IMG/VR virus record: IMGVR_UViG_3300032236_001478
Span: 17,624 to 81,623 of that record
Length of the DNA: 64,000 nt
Origin: a virus
Strand: one strand, 5' to 3'
A model generated the notes under the pieces. It worked only from the letters and a program-made list of their open reading frames with translations. It did not search any database and was not told the origin of the DNA. A program made the translations under genes and the position numbers. Positions within the stretch are counted from its first letter, which is position 1, and the number at the start of each line of letters is the position of its first letter. Below are positions 53,401-61,029 of this stretch, piece by piece.

Positions 53401-56240
53401 GTGATAATACAACACCAAATGATGCTGTATATTATCAAAATACTATAGGTCTTTATCCATATTATCAAAATGTTTATAATCAAATAGTTAATGGATCACT
53501 TTTATTTTATCCTGGACAAACGCCAAGTGAAAATGAAAAATTCGGGGATTTAATAGTGAATAGCAATACTGCTGCAGTTAATTTTAACAAAGCAGCTAGT
53601 GACGGTGTAATTAACTTTTTTACGAGAAATCCAAATGCAAGTAAAGGTTTATTAGTTTCATGTTATTCAAATAACTTCAAAATTAATGTGGGTGATTTAA
53701 CATATACATTATTACCATCATATGGCGATAACATATCATATAATTTAGTTGAATACAATAATGAATATGAACAAGACGCATTTAAAATAATTTGGTCAAC
53801 GGAAGATCAAACTAATATAATATCTGCACCATCAACTAATTTACCTAATTATAGTGGTAATAGTATGCCATCTTATAATCAATATTTTAAGAATATTGCG
53901 GATGGTACATATACTATGAGTTCAAATAATAGAAAGGTTATAGATTTAATTGCAACATTTAGCCCTTCAATGTTGGATGACTTTGAACAAATGTTTTTAG
54001 ATTTTACAACCTTAAAATTAACCACTAATGCGGTTTCAAAAAACCCATACAAGTATAGTAATTTTCAAGACTTATTGAAAGCAATATCATCAGTATCTAT
54101 TTCAGATGTGACTGAAAATGATATTACAACTTTTGTAACTGCTCAAAATAAAAATTTAACAGCTATTACAAAAACAATATTAAGTAATGATAACTTAGTT
54201 AAGTTTACAATAGGTAATCCAAAACAAATTGACAATTATGTTTTATATGGTGTTTCTGGAATAAATCCAAAGTACCTTAATAATATAAATCAATATTCAA
54301 GTTCACAATTAACACAAGATAATCTAAAGTATATAAAATTATATATTGGTGAAGATTTAGAAGGATATTATCAGCAGTATTTTGCATTAATGAATATTGA
54401 GATTAATCAAGAAAACATTAAAGCACATAGACAACTTGCAAGAATATATGCAGGATATATGGCTAGCAATGCAAGAGAAAATAGTCATTTTGTTACAACA
54501 ACAACAGCGTTCCAAAGTTATTTAAAAACAGAAATTGTTATACCTCATCAAACAAGGTTTTTAGACTTATTTAATAACTTATTAAATAAGATAGCTAAAG
54601 AGCTACCACCAAAACCTAGACAGGCGGTGACACCAACTCATGGGTACAATACTGAAAAAACTACAAAATTAGAAACTTATAATTTCTTTAAAGAATTTAA
54701 TGATAAATGGATTGGTGGTAATTCAATAGGTCAGAATCCAATTTTAGAAGATTTTTTATTTTTAGATAGAGCTAATGCTGATATTGGGGACCAACTATAC
54801 TTAAGTTTAACTAGATTAGTACCACTTGGTGATGCAAAGAATGCTAAAAAAAGTTTATTTAGTATTATTAGTATTTTGATTAATGGTGAAAATATTGACT
54901 TTAGACCTTTACCGGCTTATGTTAATTTTTATGGTACTAATTTTACAAACACTAAAAAAGTTTCATCAGCAAAAGATGTTGCTAAAAATTTATTTGGTAC
55001 GTTTTTAGAAGTGGATTACCAAGATTCACAACCTAAGATGCTTTTACAATATATTGGACCAGTTTCAAAATATCTACCAATAAATCAAATTAGTAATAAG
55101 TTCAAATATAAGTCAGATGGTTTTAATATTAATAATATTACTCCAAACCCTTTATTAATATCACAACAACAATTCGCTGCGCAAGATTATTCAAAATCAA
55201 ATAGAGTAGTAGGGTTTGAAATTAATTTTGGGGATCAAGGTAATAGTATGTTTAAATCATTTACAGTAGATCAAACATCTAAAACACCAACATCTGCAAC
55301 ATTCGAAGCGTATGAAGCGTTAGGTAGATCTGCTTCTGGTTCTAATACTGCTGAGGTTGATGTAAATTTATATGATGTTTATAGAACATATTCATATACT
55401 TGTGAGGTGACAGCTTTAGGTAATGTTATGATACAACCAACTATGTATTTTCATTTGAATAACATACCACTGTTTGAAGGGACTTATTTAATTATGGAAG
55501 TGCACCATGAAATTAGTGCTGGTGTTTTAAATACTAAATTTAAAGGTGTAAAAATGCCAATAGATAAGTTACCTCAATTACAAGATAGTTTTATTGCAGC
55601 ATATAGACCATTATTTGATAAATTACTTAACGCTGCGTTTACTAAAAAACAAACAGCAACGAATGTTCCAACAACCATTAAAACATATGCAATTAATGGT
55701 AAAAATACTGATATAGATTTTGGTACACAAAATATAACAGGGGAAGAATTAGTTGATAATTCATCTGGTTATTTAAATGGAATACCTTATAATGGACAAG
55801 ATGGTGAATCGCATGTACAATTAGTTAAATTTAATAATTCACAGTGGTTGAGAGCTGTGGTTGGATTTATGGGATTTGATTATGCGATACCAGATAATAA
55901 TGATATGACAGTTTTAACTGTGAAATCAGGTAAAGCAGTAAAATGGTCACATATTAAAGGACCTCTTACAGATTTTTATTCTTGTAGATTCAACTTTAAT
56001 GATACTGCACCACAAAATATTAAGGGAATGAAGTTCTTTAATCCAAGAAATAGTAAAGTTGATCCAATTTATGTTGAAAATACTTACGATTCTGTAAAGG
56101 ACTTATATTATGGAGCGGTTGACAATGCTTTACCACAAACAACAGATAAAGGAGTTGGTATTGGAATTGCAATGTCCAAGTCATTAATGCTTAAATTAAA
56201 GGTTAATACTGGAGATGTTGTGTATTTTAACATAAACTAA
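50442..56240 (+). CDS. Giant baseplate-hub-like protein, 1932 aa
   Basis: Largest protein of the window. N-terminal conserved part (GISSINMSTKGLNGIPDVTINF, then GKTLFEAPSNSPYQSFFHLPWPIFYLTIKGYYGKAIRYR) at about 120-190, given here in pieces. C-terminal part at about 1640-1700 (GNVMIQPTMYFHLNNIPLFEGTY, then VHHEISAG) resembles hub/gp27-type and gpD-like proteins. The middle 1300 residues are unassigned and Asn/Tyr/Ser-rich. Probably a hub or wedge protein fused with extra domains. Role is inferred from domain echoes and place. Confidence 0.65.
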   Translation: MANSNINNSDDIYVKVDVNNLVHIDPGASVDKSGQITTRNVAQENLVTYVNLEADLIPRTTFFADGEKSTLLSIAEGKLNFLRNTDGSDYDTTWSEAFYPKPENQKNGANIGNYDRTSQSFGISSINMSTKGLNGIPDVTINFIDVRGKTLFEAPSNSPYQSFFHLPWPIFYLTIKGYYGKAIRYRLHLVEFSSKFNGNNGNFEITTKFLGSTFTYLNDIKLQNMMVAPYMYLVETANEPYKQNYSTGLVDVTISRTTKGYQVLKSVYDEYKAKKLIPQDFPVKTINELLINAQSAERLLETEIFENTVDFKVLGSIKEFEKIINNFASAINTWGNSYLDLKHPQIIDNVQYFPLNKAASEADKTGNNGQPTLDSITSTVQKGALNQIIELYKTQAETNLAFGKAFDPKLIKDKDITLKQILFDKYLINQYYTLTPELNGKYGVAITVLLDEINLINKEFISQKNSLQDKLEAKMNSILKNSKGGLGFTPTIRNIFAVILASADTYIRLMKDVHSKAIEKSKDRQIKVNGSKLADGSIEGLYPWPQIKKKTNDGTAILMYPGDPDIAGQLDATNPTMWPEIEFIELYESIATKRSDPLTGNDIDLSKLNFVFEDDKSVRDSNNVSTLLNLSDIYPYSDKTMANLVYEIYERIFYMTSYDSFSTLANLNLRDKEVETIKNSLDDDEDLKTQIIAIAKSGSTSYIHTFLQSYSPFERYPYVEEYLPTVDYIKQYVENGDYLIEPYVNLIQKTYSDNGYTDFENELNKYDPEDYRYNIYPFNSNTYQSYLGRALRKEDFKFTGLLSVNARDSFISSQIYPALWVKDNFVDNLFSNSIKLSGLTDTITRNILNTPYFHKQLSNDFYSGGSVGRYAGSAYLLLNSLPFHDLDEVITSDSGSSILMSSMFKEIGSSHFLPYHMILKWGSIYHRYKNYILNGVDIINGSTIPIDGKTYFNDQNSGITFSYSGYSKNSSAVDTYETYISGTTIYSDNTTPNDAVYYQNTIGLYPYYQNVYNQIVNGSLLFYPGQTPSENEKFGDLIVNSNTAAVNFNKAASDGVINFFTRNPNASKGLLVSCYSNNFKINVGDLTYTLLPSYGDNISYNLVEYNNEYEQDAFKIIWSTEDQTNIISAPSTNLPNYSGNSMPSYNQYFKNIADGTYTMSSNNRKVIDLIATFSPSMLDDFEQMFLDFTTLKLTTNAVSKNPYKYSNFQDLLKAISSVSISDVTENDITTFVTAQNKNLTAITKTILSNDNLVKFTIGNPKQIDNYVLYGVSGINPKYLNNINQYSSSQLTQDNLKYIKLYIGEDLEGYYQQYFALMNIEINQENIKAHRQLARIYAGYMASNARENSHFVTTTTAFQSYLKTEIVIPHQTRFLDLFNNLLNKIAKELPPKPRQAVTPTHGYNTEKTTKLETYNFFKEFNDKWIGGNSIGQNPILEDFLFLDRANADIGDQLYLSLTRLVPLGDAKNAKKSLFSIISILINGENIDFRPLPAYVNFYGTNFTNTKKVSSAKDVAKNLFGTFLEVDYQDSQPKMLLQYIGPVSKYLPINQISNKFKYKSDGFNINNITPNPLLISQQQFAAQDYSKSNRVVGFEINFGDQGNSMFKSFTVDQTSKTPTSATFEAYEALGRSASGSNTAEVDVNLYDVYRTYSYTCEVTALGNVMIQPTMYFHLNNIPLFEGTYLIMEVHHEISAGVLNTKFKGVKMPIDKLPQLQDSFIAAYRPLFDKLLNAAFTKKQTATNVPTTIKTYAINGKNTDIDFGTQNITGEELVDNSSGYLNGIPYNGQDGESHVQLVKFNNSQWLRAVVGFMGFDYAIPDNNDMTVLTVKSGKAVKWSHIKGPLTDFYSCRFNFNDTAPQNIKGMKFFNPRNSKVDPIYVENTYDSVKDLYYGAVDNALPQTTDKGVGIGIAMSKSLMLKLKVNTGDVVYFNIN

Positions 56241-56261
56241 TGAAATTATACATTTTCTGGA

Positions 56262-56269
56262 TATTTATA
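56262..56269 (+). promoter_or_regulatory. Late-promoter-like box
   Basis: TATTTATA, 13 nt before the ATG at 56283. Confidence 0.55.
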
Positions 56270-56282
56270 TAAAAAACCAAAT

Positions 56283-56486
56283 ATGGAAAACAATAATTTA
56301 AGAAGTACCGTGGATCAATTTCTTAGCCCTAAACAAGTTAAAAGAACATCACAAGACGGTATGGAAAGAGAAGAATGTGATTTATTAACAGGAGAATGTT
56401 ATACAATCAGAGAAAAAGACGGAATAGTAGAAAGAATAAATAAAAAATACGTTACAAACGACGGTAGACAATTATTACAAGATTAA
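56283..56486 (+). CDS. Small hypothetical protein
   Basis: 67 aa. REECDLLTGECYTIREKDG (about 29-47) contains two Cys spaced by five residues and forms a short strand-rich module I recall in many T4-like phages of this type. Function unknown; four bases separate its stop from the start of the next gene. Confidence 0.68.
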   Translation: MENNNLRSTVDQFLSPKQVKRTSQDGMEREECDLLTGECYTIREKDGIVERINKKYVTNDGRQLLQD

Positions 56487-56489
56487 ACC

Positions 56490-57158
56490 ATGCTAGAGAA
56501 AAAACTATTAGAAGAAGTAAACAGGTACAAAAGTATTAACAAATACGCAGCGAACCTTTTAAATGAACAAGCGGTACCTCCAGCACCACCAGCAGGTGAT
56601 GAACCAGGCGCAACACCTCCAGCTGAGGATGCTCCGGCTCCAGGTTTAGGTGGTGACGTACCACCAGCAGGAGAAGCTGCGCCAGAAGCAACAGACATGC
56701 CACCAGCTACAGGTGCAACTGAAGATAACTCAACAGAAGAAGTTGATATTACTGATTTAGTTAATATGACTAAAAATATCAAAAAAGAATTAGAAACTAA
56801 TAAAACAGATAATAGCGGTGTTATTAGTAAAATGGACGATGTATTCAATAAAATAACAGAATTAGAAGGTAAGTTAGGCGAAATGGATAACATTATTGCT
56901 AAGATTGATCAACTAGGTGTTAAAATTGAAGAAATGAAACCAAAATCTCCAGTTGAGAAACTTGAAATGCGTTCTTTGGATTCATATCCATTTAACGAAA
57001 AACCAGACCAATTTTTTACACAAAAACAAGCAGAAATGCAAGCAAGTGGTAAAAATGAATATGTTTTGACTAAAGATGATGTAACTAATTATTCTAGAGA
57101 TCAAATCGCTAAAACTTTTACTCCAAACCAAGATGACGAATATGAAGCTAGGTACTGA
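56490..57158 (+). CDS. Hypothetical protein with Ala/Pro-rich linker and coiled coil
   Basis: 222 aa. N-terminal helix (LEEVNRYKSINKYAANLLNE), Ala/Pro/Gly/Glu-rich linker at about 28-78, then a heptad-like helix with ITELEGKLGEMDNIIAKIDQLG (about 114-135) and a C-terminal charged domain. The N-terminal helix resembles the amphipathic leaders on other virion-like proteins here. Probably a structural protein; overlaps the ferritin-like gene start by 26 nt. Confidence 0.65.
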   Translation: MLEKKLLEEVNRYKSINKYAANLLNEQAVPPAPPAGDEPGATPPAEDAPAPGLGGDVPPAGEAAPEATDMPPATGATEDNSTEEVDITDLVNMTKNIKKELETNKTDNSGVISKMDDVFNKITELEGKLGEMDNIIAKIDQLGVKIEEMKPKSPVEKLEMRSLDSYPFNEKPDQFFTQKQAEMQASGKNEYVLTKDDVTNYSRDQIAKTFTPNQDDEYEARY

Positions 57159-57516
57159 TATTCATGATTTGATGGAATACCATCAACAAATTAAAATTTT
57201 ACATTGGCAAACCGAAGGTTATGCTAGACATAAAGCATTTGATAGTGCTTATGAAGAATTAGGTGATTTAATTGATAAATTTGCTGAAGTTGCTATGGGC
57301 AAATATGGTAGATTTGTATTAGAAAATAATGACAAATCATTAAAACTTAAAAATTTATCAGAAATTCACATTATTGATTTCTTACAAGAGATAAAACATT
57401 TTCTAATTGGACTTACAGATGAGTATGACCAAAGAAAGGATAGTGATTTATTAAACATTAGAGATGAAATGTTAGGTGAGATTAATCAATTGGTTTACTT
57501 ACTTACATTAAAGTAA
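57133..57516 (+). CDS. Dps/ferritin-like protein (DUF5856-type)
   Basis: 127 aa. HDLMEYHQQIKILHWQTEGYARHKAF then YEELGDLIDKFAEVAMGKYG matches the start of the four-helix Dps-like family seen in aquatic T4-like phages (DUF5856): the His/Trp/Glu positions of HWQTEGYA and the following acidic helix are those expected near the metal site. Dps proteins bind DNA and iron. Whether this one binds iron, DNA or virion proteins is unknown. Start at 57133 or the ATG at 57142. Ended by a terminator. Confidence 0.72.
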   Translation: MTNMKLGTDIHDLMEYHQQIKILHWQTEGYARHKAFDSAYEELGDLIDKFAEVAMGKYGRFVLENNDKSLKLKNLSEIHIIDFLQEIKHFLIGLTDEYDQRKDSDLLNIRDEMLGEINQLVYLLTLK

Positions 57517-57538
57517 AAAAATATTTTAAAAATAATTG

Positions 57539-57567
57539 AGGCTTGATTTTGAAATCAGGCCTTTTTT
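57539..57567 (+). terminator. Intrinsic terminator after Dps-like gene
   Basis: AGGCTTGATT (57539-57548) pairs with AATCAGGCCT (57553-57562) with one G-T wobble, loop TTGA, then TTTTTT. Overlaps the -33 TTG of the next promoter. Confidence 0.85.
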
Positions 57568-57578
57568 ATGTATATTAG
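57549..57578 (+). promoter_or_regulatory. Host-type promoter before gp32 gene
   Basis: TTG (57549-57551), 19 nt, TATATTAG (57571-57578). The -33 element lies in the loop of the preceding terminator. The stretch TTTTTTATGTATATTAG closely matches that before the DNA polymerase gene. Confidence 0.5.
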
Positions 57579-57618
57579 TATCCATAGTCACTTATTAATT
57601 AATTTAAATGTAAAAAGT

Positions 57619-58467
57619 ATGTCAGTTTTAGACTCAGTACTAGCACAGTACGAAAAAAACAAACAAGGTGCCAATGCAGGACCTAAAGTAAGTTCAGAAG
57701 AAAGATTAAAGAAGTATTTTGCACCAATCTTACAAGGTGGTAAAACTTCAGGCGAAAAAAGAATTAGAATTTTACCAACTAAAGATGGTTCAACTCCATT
57801 TAAAGAAGTTTGGTTCCACGAAATTCAAGTGGACGGCAAATGGGTAAAATTATATGACCCAGGAAAAAACGAAGGTAAGCGTTCACCTTTAAACGAGGTT
57901 AATGAAGCTTTACGTAGTACTGGTGTTGAGCAAGACAGAGAATTAGCAAAAACATATAATCCTAAAAGATTTTATGTATTAAAAGTTATTGATCGTGATA
58001 ACGAACAAGACGGTGTTAAATTTTGGAGATTTAAACACAACGCAAAAGGTGAAGGTGTTTTAGATAAAATTATTCCTATTTGGAAAAACAAAGGAGATAT
58101 TACAGACCCAGATAAAGGTCGTGATTTAATTATCTCTTTATCTTTAACTAAAAACCCTAAGGGTGGTGAGTATACAAATATCTCATCTATTTTCCCTGAT
58201 GATGCGTCATTATTAAACGCTGACACAGCAAAAGCTGAAGAGTGGTTAAATGATGAATTAACTTGGGCAGACGTTTATTCTAAAAAACCAGAAGAATACT
58301 TAGAAGGTATTGCTAAAGGTTATGTTCCTAAGTGGAGCACTGACGCTAAGAAATGGATTTGGGGTGAAGAAGCTGAAGCTGCTGACTTAGGTGCGGCAAC
58401 AGCATCTGCGGCAATCGTTGCAGACCCACAAGTTGAAGAAGATGTAGATGAAGATCTTCCTTTCTAA
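57619..58467 (+). CDS. 32: Single-stranded DNA-binding protein (T4 gp32-like)
   Basis: 282 aa, coats ssDNA during replication and recombination. Start at the ATG at 57619 (a longer frame from 57568 has no family-like residues). The N-terminal basic part (MSVLDSVLAQYEKNKQG) and core (RFYVLKVIDRDNEQDGVKFWRFKHN) match gp32. The T4 zinc-binding His/Cys cluster is not seen: the corresponding region (WFHEIQVDGKWVKLYDP) has no Cys. The C-terminus is acidic and ends EDLPF, resembling the tip of bacterial SSB. Terminators flank it on both sides. Confidence 0.9.
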   Translation: MSVLDSVLAQYEKNKQGANAGPKVSSEERLKKYFAPILQGGKTSGEKRIRILPTKDGSTPFKEVWFHEIQVDGKWVKLYDPGKNEGKRSPLNEVNEALRSTGVEQDRELAKTYNPKRFYVLKVIDRDNEQDGVKFWRFKHNAKGEGVLDKIIPIWKNKGDITDPDKGRDLIISLSLTKNPKGGEYTNISSIFPDDASLLNADTAKAEEWLNDELTWADVYSKKPEEYLEGIAKGYVPKWSTDAKKWIWGEEAEAADLGAATASAAIVADPQVEEDVDEDLPF

Positions 58468-58481
58468 TTTGAAATAACTAT

Positions 58482-58507
58482 GCATGGGGATAAAACCCCA
58501 TGCTTTT
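58482..58507 (+). terminator. Intrinsic terminator after gp32 gene
   Basis: GCATGGGG (58482-58489), loop ATAAAA, CCCCATGC (58496-58503), then TTTT. Perfect 8-bp stem. It occupies the upstream part of a longer reading frame and rules out the start at 58484 for the next gene. Confidence 0.85.
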
Positions 58508-58528
58508 AAAAAATGTAAACGTAAAATA

Positions 58529-59530
58529 ATGGCAGGTATTAAAAAAACAGACTTTTCTTCAATAAAGAAAAAGTTTTCTAAAGAGGCAGAATATAAACCA
58601 GATCGTTTTTTAGATTTAGGTGATGCTTTTTTAAATGCAACTGGTCTTCCAGGTCCAGCAATAGGTCATATTAATATGTTTTTAGGTCACTCAGATACTG
58701 GTAAAACAACTGCACTTGTAAAAGCTGCTGTTGATGCACAAAAGAAAGGTATCTTACCTATTTTCATTATTACTGAACAAAAATGGAGTTGGGAACACGC
58801 AGTATTAATGGGATTTAATAAAGAAGATGATTTCTACTTATTTAACAGTGATTTTGAATACATTGAACAAATCACAGATTATATCAATGAAGTTTTAGAC
58901 GCACAAGATAAAGGTGAATTACCTCACGATATTTTATTCGTTTGGGATTCAGTTGGTTCAGTGCCTTGTAAAATGACATATGACGGTAAAGGTGGTAAAC
59001 AACACAATGCATCTGTATTATCAGATAAAATCGGTATGGGTATTAACCAACGTATATCTGGTTCAAGAAGAACTGATAAACAATATACAAATACATTGAT
59101 TATTGTAAATCAGCCTTGGGTTGAATTACCTGATAATCCTTTTGGACAACCAAAAATCAAAGCTAAAGGCGGTGAATCAATCTGGTTAAACTCAACATTA
59201 GTATTCCGTTTTGGAAACGAAAAAAATGCTGGTACAACTAAGATTAAAGTAACCAAGAATGGTAGAGAATTAAACATAGCTACAAGATCTAAAATTGTAA
59301 TTATGAAAAACCACGTAAACGGTATCGCGTTTAGTGATGGTAAGATTATGGTAACCCCACATGGTTTCATGAATGCAAGAGACAATGATGAGGAGAAAAA
59401 ATCTAGAGAAACTTATGTTAAAGAAAACCTTGCATATATTAGTGAAATATATACAAGAGCATTTAACGATAAGATCAGCGATGCAAGTGAACTTGATTTC
59501 AAAATAGAGTCATCTGGTGATGACGAATAA
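58529..59530 (+). CDS. uvsX: UvsX-like RecA-family recombinase
   Basis: 333 aa from the ATG at 58529. Walker A GHSDTGKT at residues 53-60; LFVWDSVGS is the Walker B region; the conserved NQPWVELPDNPFGQPK and KAKGGESIWLNSTLVFRF segments match the L2-like part of UvsX. Strand-exchange recombinase of phage replication and repair; T4 UvsX is 391 aa. Next to gp32 and RNase H, as in T4-like replication modules. The start is chosen because upstream sequence is a terminator hairpin. Confidence 0.93.
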   Translation: MAGIKKTDFSSIKKKFSKEAEYKPDRFLDLGDAFLNATGLPGPAIGHINMFLGHSDTGKTTALVKAAVDAQKKGILPIFIITEQKWSWEHAVLMGFNKEDDFYLFNSDFEYIEQITDYINEVLDAQDKGELPHDILFVWDSVGSVPCKMTYDGKGGKQHNASVLSDKIGMGINQRISGSRRTDKQYTNTLIIVNQPWVELPDNPFGQPKIKAKGGESIWLNSTLVFRFGNEKNAGTTKIKVTKNGRELNIATRSKIVIMKNHVNGIAFSDGKIMVTPHGFMNARDNDEEKKSRETYVKENLAYISEIYTRAFNDKISDASELDFKIESSGDDE

Positions 59531-59543
59531 ATGTAAAATTTAA

Positions 59544-60560
59544 ATGTCCGTATTACTTGTCGATGGAGATAATTTACTCACGATTGGTTTCTTTGGCCGC
59601 AAAAACTATTTCTATAAAGGAAAACATTTTGGCGGAATCTATCATTTCATTGACACTCTTAGGATGTCTTTTGAAACATACCAACTAGATAAGATCTGCG
59701 TGTTTTGGGATGGTGATGATGGTTCACTCTCACGCAAAAAGATATACCATTTATATAAGGAAAATCGTAAATCGAACAGATGGACTGATGAGGCCCAAAG
59801 TTCTTACGATTATCAAAGATCTAGGATAAAACAATACTTAGAGGAGTTATATATACGTCAAGGGGAGTTTCCAAATTGTGAGGCTGATGATTGTATAGCT
59901 TATTATTGTCAAAATTCGCCAAAAGAGAAAAAAATTGTCTATTCATCTGATAGAGATTTAGCTCAATTAGTGAGTGATAATACTAAATTATATAATCCTG
60001 CCCATCGCAAGTTATATGGTACTAACGATATTATTGAATATGACCATGAAAACATCTTAATTGAAAATGTTAAATTAGTTAAGATGTTATGTGGTGATCC
60101 ATCAGATAACATATATGGAATTAAGAATTTCGGTATTAAACGTTTTATTGCGTTATTTCCAGAAATACAAACACAAGCACTTACCTTAGAAGAAGTGCAA
60201 GAAAAAACAAATGTTCTATTTGAACAAGACAAGCACAACAAAACAATCCAAAACATTTTAACTGGTGTAACTAAATTAGGAGTTTTCGGGCAAGAATTTT
60301 ACGATATTGCAAAAAAAATCGTAGATTTAACTGAGCCAATCTTAACTGATGAAGCTAAAGAAAATATCAATTTATTAATTAAAGATTCACTAGATCCGGA
60401 AGGGCGTTCATATAAAAATACAATGAAATTAATGATGGAAGACGGTATTTTTACCGTTTTACCTAAATCAGATGATGCCTGGACAAAATTTTTAAACCCA
60501 TTTCTCAGGTTAACAAGAAAAGAGAAGAATAATCGTATTGTAAAATTTAAAATTAAGTAA
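59544..60560 (+). CDS. rnh: RNase H / 5'-3' exonuclease (T4 rnh-like, FEN1 family)
   Basis: 338 aa; removes RNA primers and flaps. LLVDGDNLL (Asp7, Asp9), VFWDGDD, CEADDCIAYY and YSSDRDLAQL give the acidic metal-binding cluster of the FEN family; LCGDPSDNIYGI is the conserved helix-hairpin-helix-side motif. T4 RNase H is 305 aa. Follows uvsX by 13 nt. No TATTTATA box. Confidence 0.92.
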   Translation: MSVLLVDGDNLLTIGFFGRKNYFYKGKHFGGIYHFIDTLRMSFETYQLDKICVFWDGDDGSLSRKKIYHLYKENRKSNRWTDEAQSSYDYQRSRIKQYLEELYIRQGEFPNCEADDCIAYYCQNSPKEKKIVYSSDRDLAQLVSDNTKLYNPAHRKLYGTNDIIEYDHENILIENVKLVKMLCGDPSDNIYGIKNFGIKRFIALFPEIQTQALTLEEVQEKTNVLFEQDKHNKTIQNILTGVTKLGVFGQEFYDIAKKIVDLTEPILTDEAKENINLLIKDSLDPEGRSYKNTMKLMMEDGIFTVLPKSDDAWTKFLNPFLRLTRKEKNNRIVKFKIK

Positions 60561-60561
60561 A

Positions 60562-61005
60562 ATGAACATTCAAGAACAAAACAAATTTGAGTTTTTGTTA
60601 ACGTTGGAAAAAAACATTATCTGTCAAAGATATTTCAATGTAAAAGACTACAATCCTGAGAGCAGAAGATCAATGGACCTACACTATTTGGTTAAAGAAA
60701 TTAGTGAAGAAATTAGCTATGATTTGAAAATAAAAAGTTCCAATTATTTGGTCGAAAATCAAAATTATTTTACCAATTCTGCAGTTGTGGATGAGGCAGA
60801 AAATAACGAAGCGCAATACTTTTTATTGCAGATTAAGCAGGGCGATGATGTATTTATTGAAAGAATATTTCCTGCGTATGTGTTCCCTCCTAGAATTAGA
60901 TATGCGGTAGATATTCGTCCTAGTTTAAGACGCATTTTGGCAGATTTAACAGACGTTATGTCACGTCAAGAACTAGAAACTACGTACCTTCAGTACGATT
61001 TATAA
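60562..61005 (+). CDS. Hypothetical protein in replication module
   Basis: 147 aa. Starts one base after the RNase H stop, so co-transcribed. Mixed alpha/beta with IICQRYFNVKDYN near residue 19 and FIERIFPAYVFPPRIRYAVDI at about 98-118. I do not recognise a T4 equivalent; in T4 this place holds dsbA/33/59-like small genes. A replication or transcription accessory is a positional guess. Confidence 0.7.
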   Translation: MNIQEQNKFEFLLTLEKNIICQRYFNVKDYNPESRRSMDLHYLVKEISEEISYDLKIKSSNYLVENQNYFTNSAVVDEAENNEAQYFLLQIKQGDDVFIERIFPAYVFPPRIRYAVDIRPSLRRILADLTDVMSRQELETTYLQYDL

Positions 61006-61029
61006 AATTAATGTAAAGTAATAAGAATT

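Noticed and set aside
57568-57618. Upstream start for gp32 at 57568
   Set aside because: It would lie inside the promoter/terminator region and adds residues unlike the family; the ATG at 57619 is the family-like start.
58484-58528. Upstream in-frame start for UvsX at 58484
   Set aside because: The segment is the terminator hairpin of gp32, and the family N-terminus begins at 58529.
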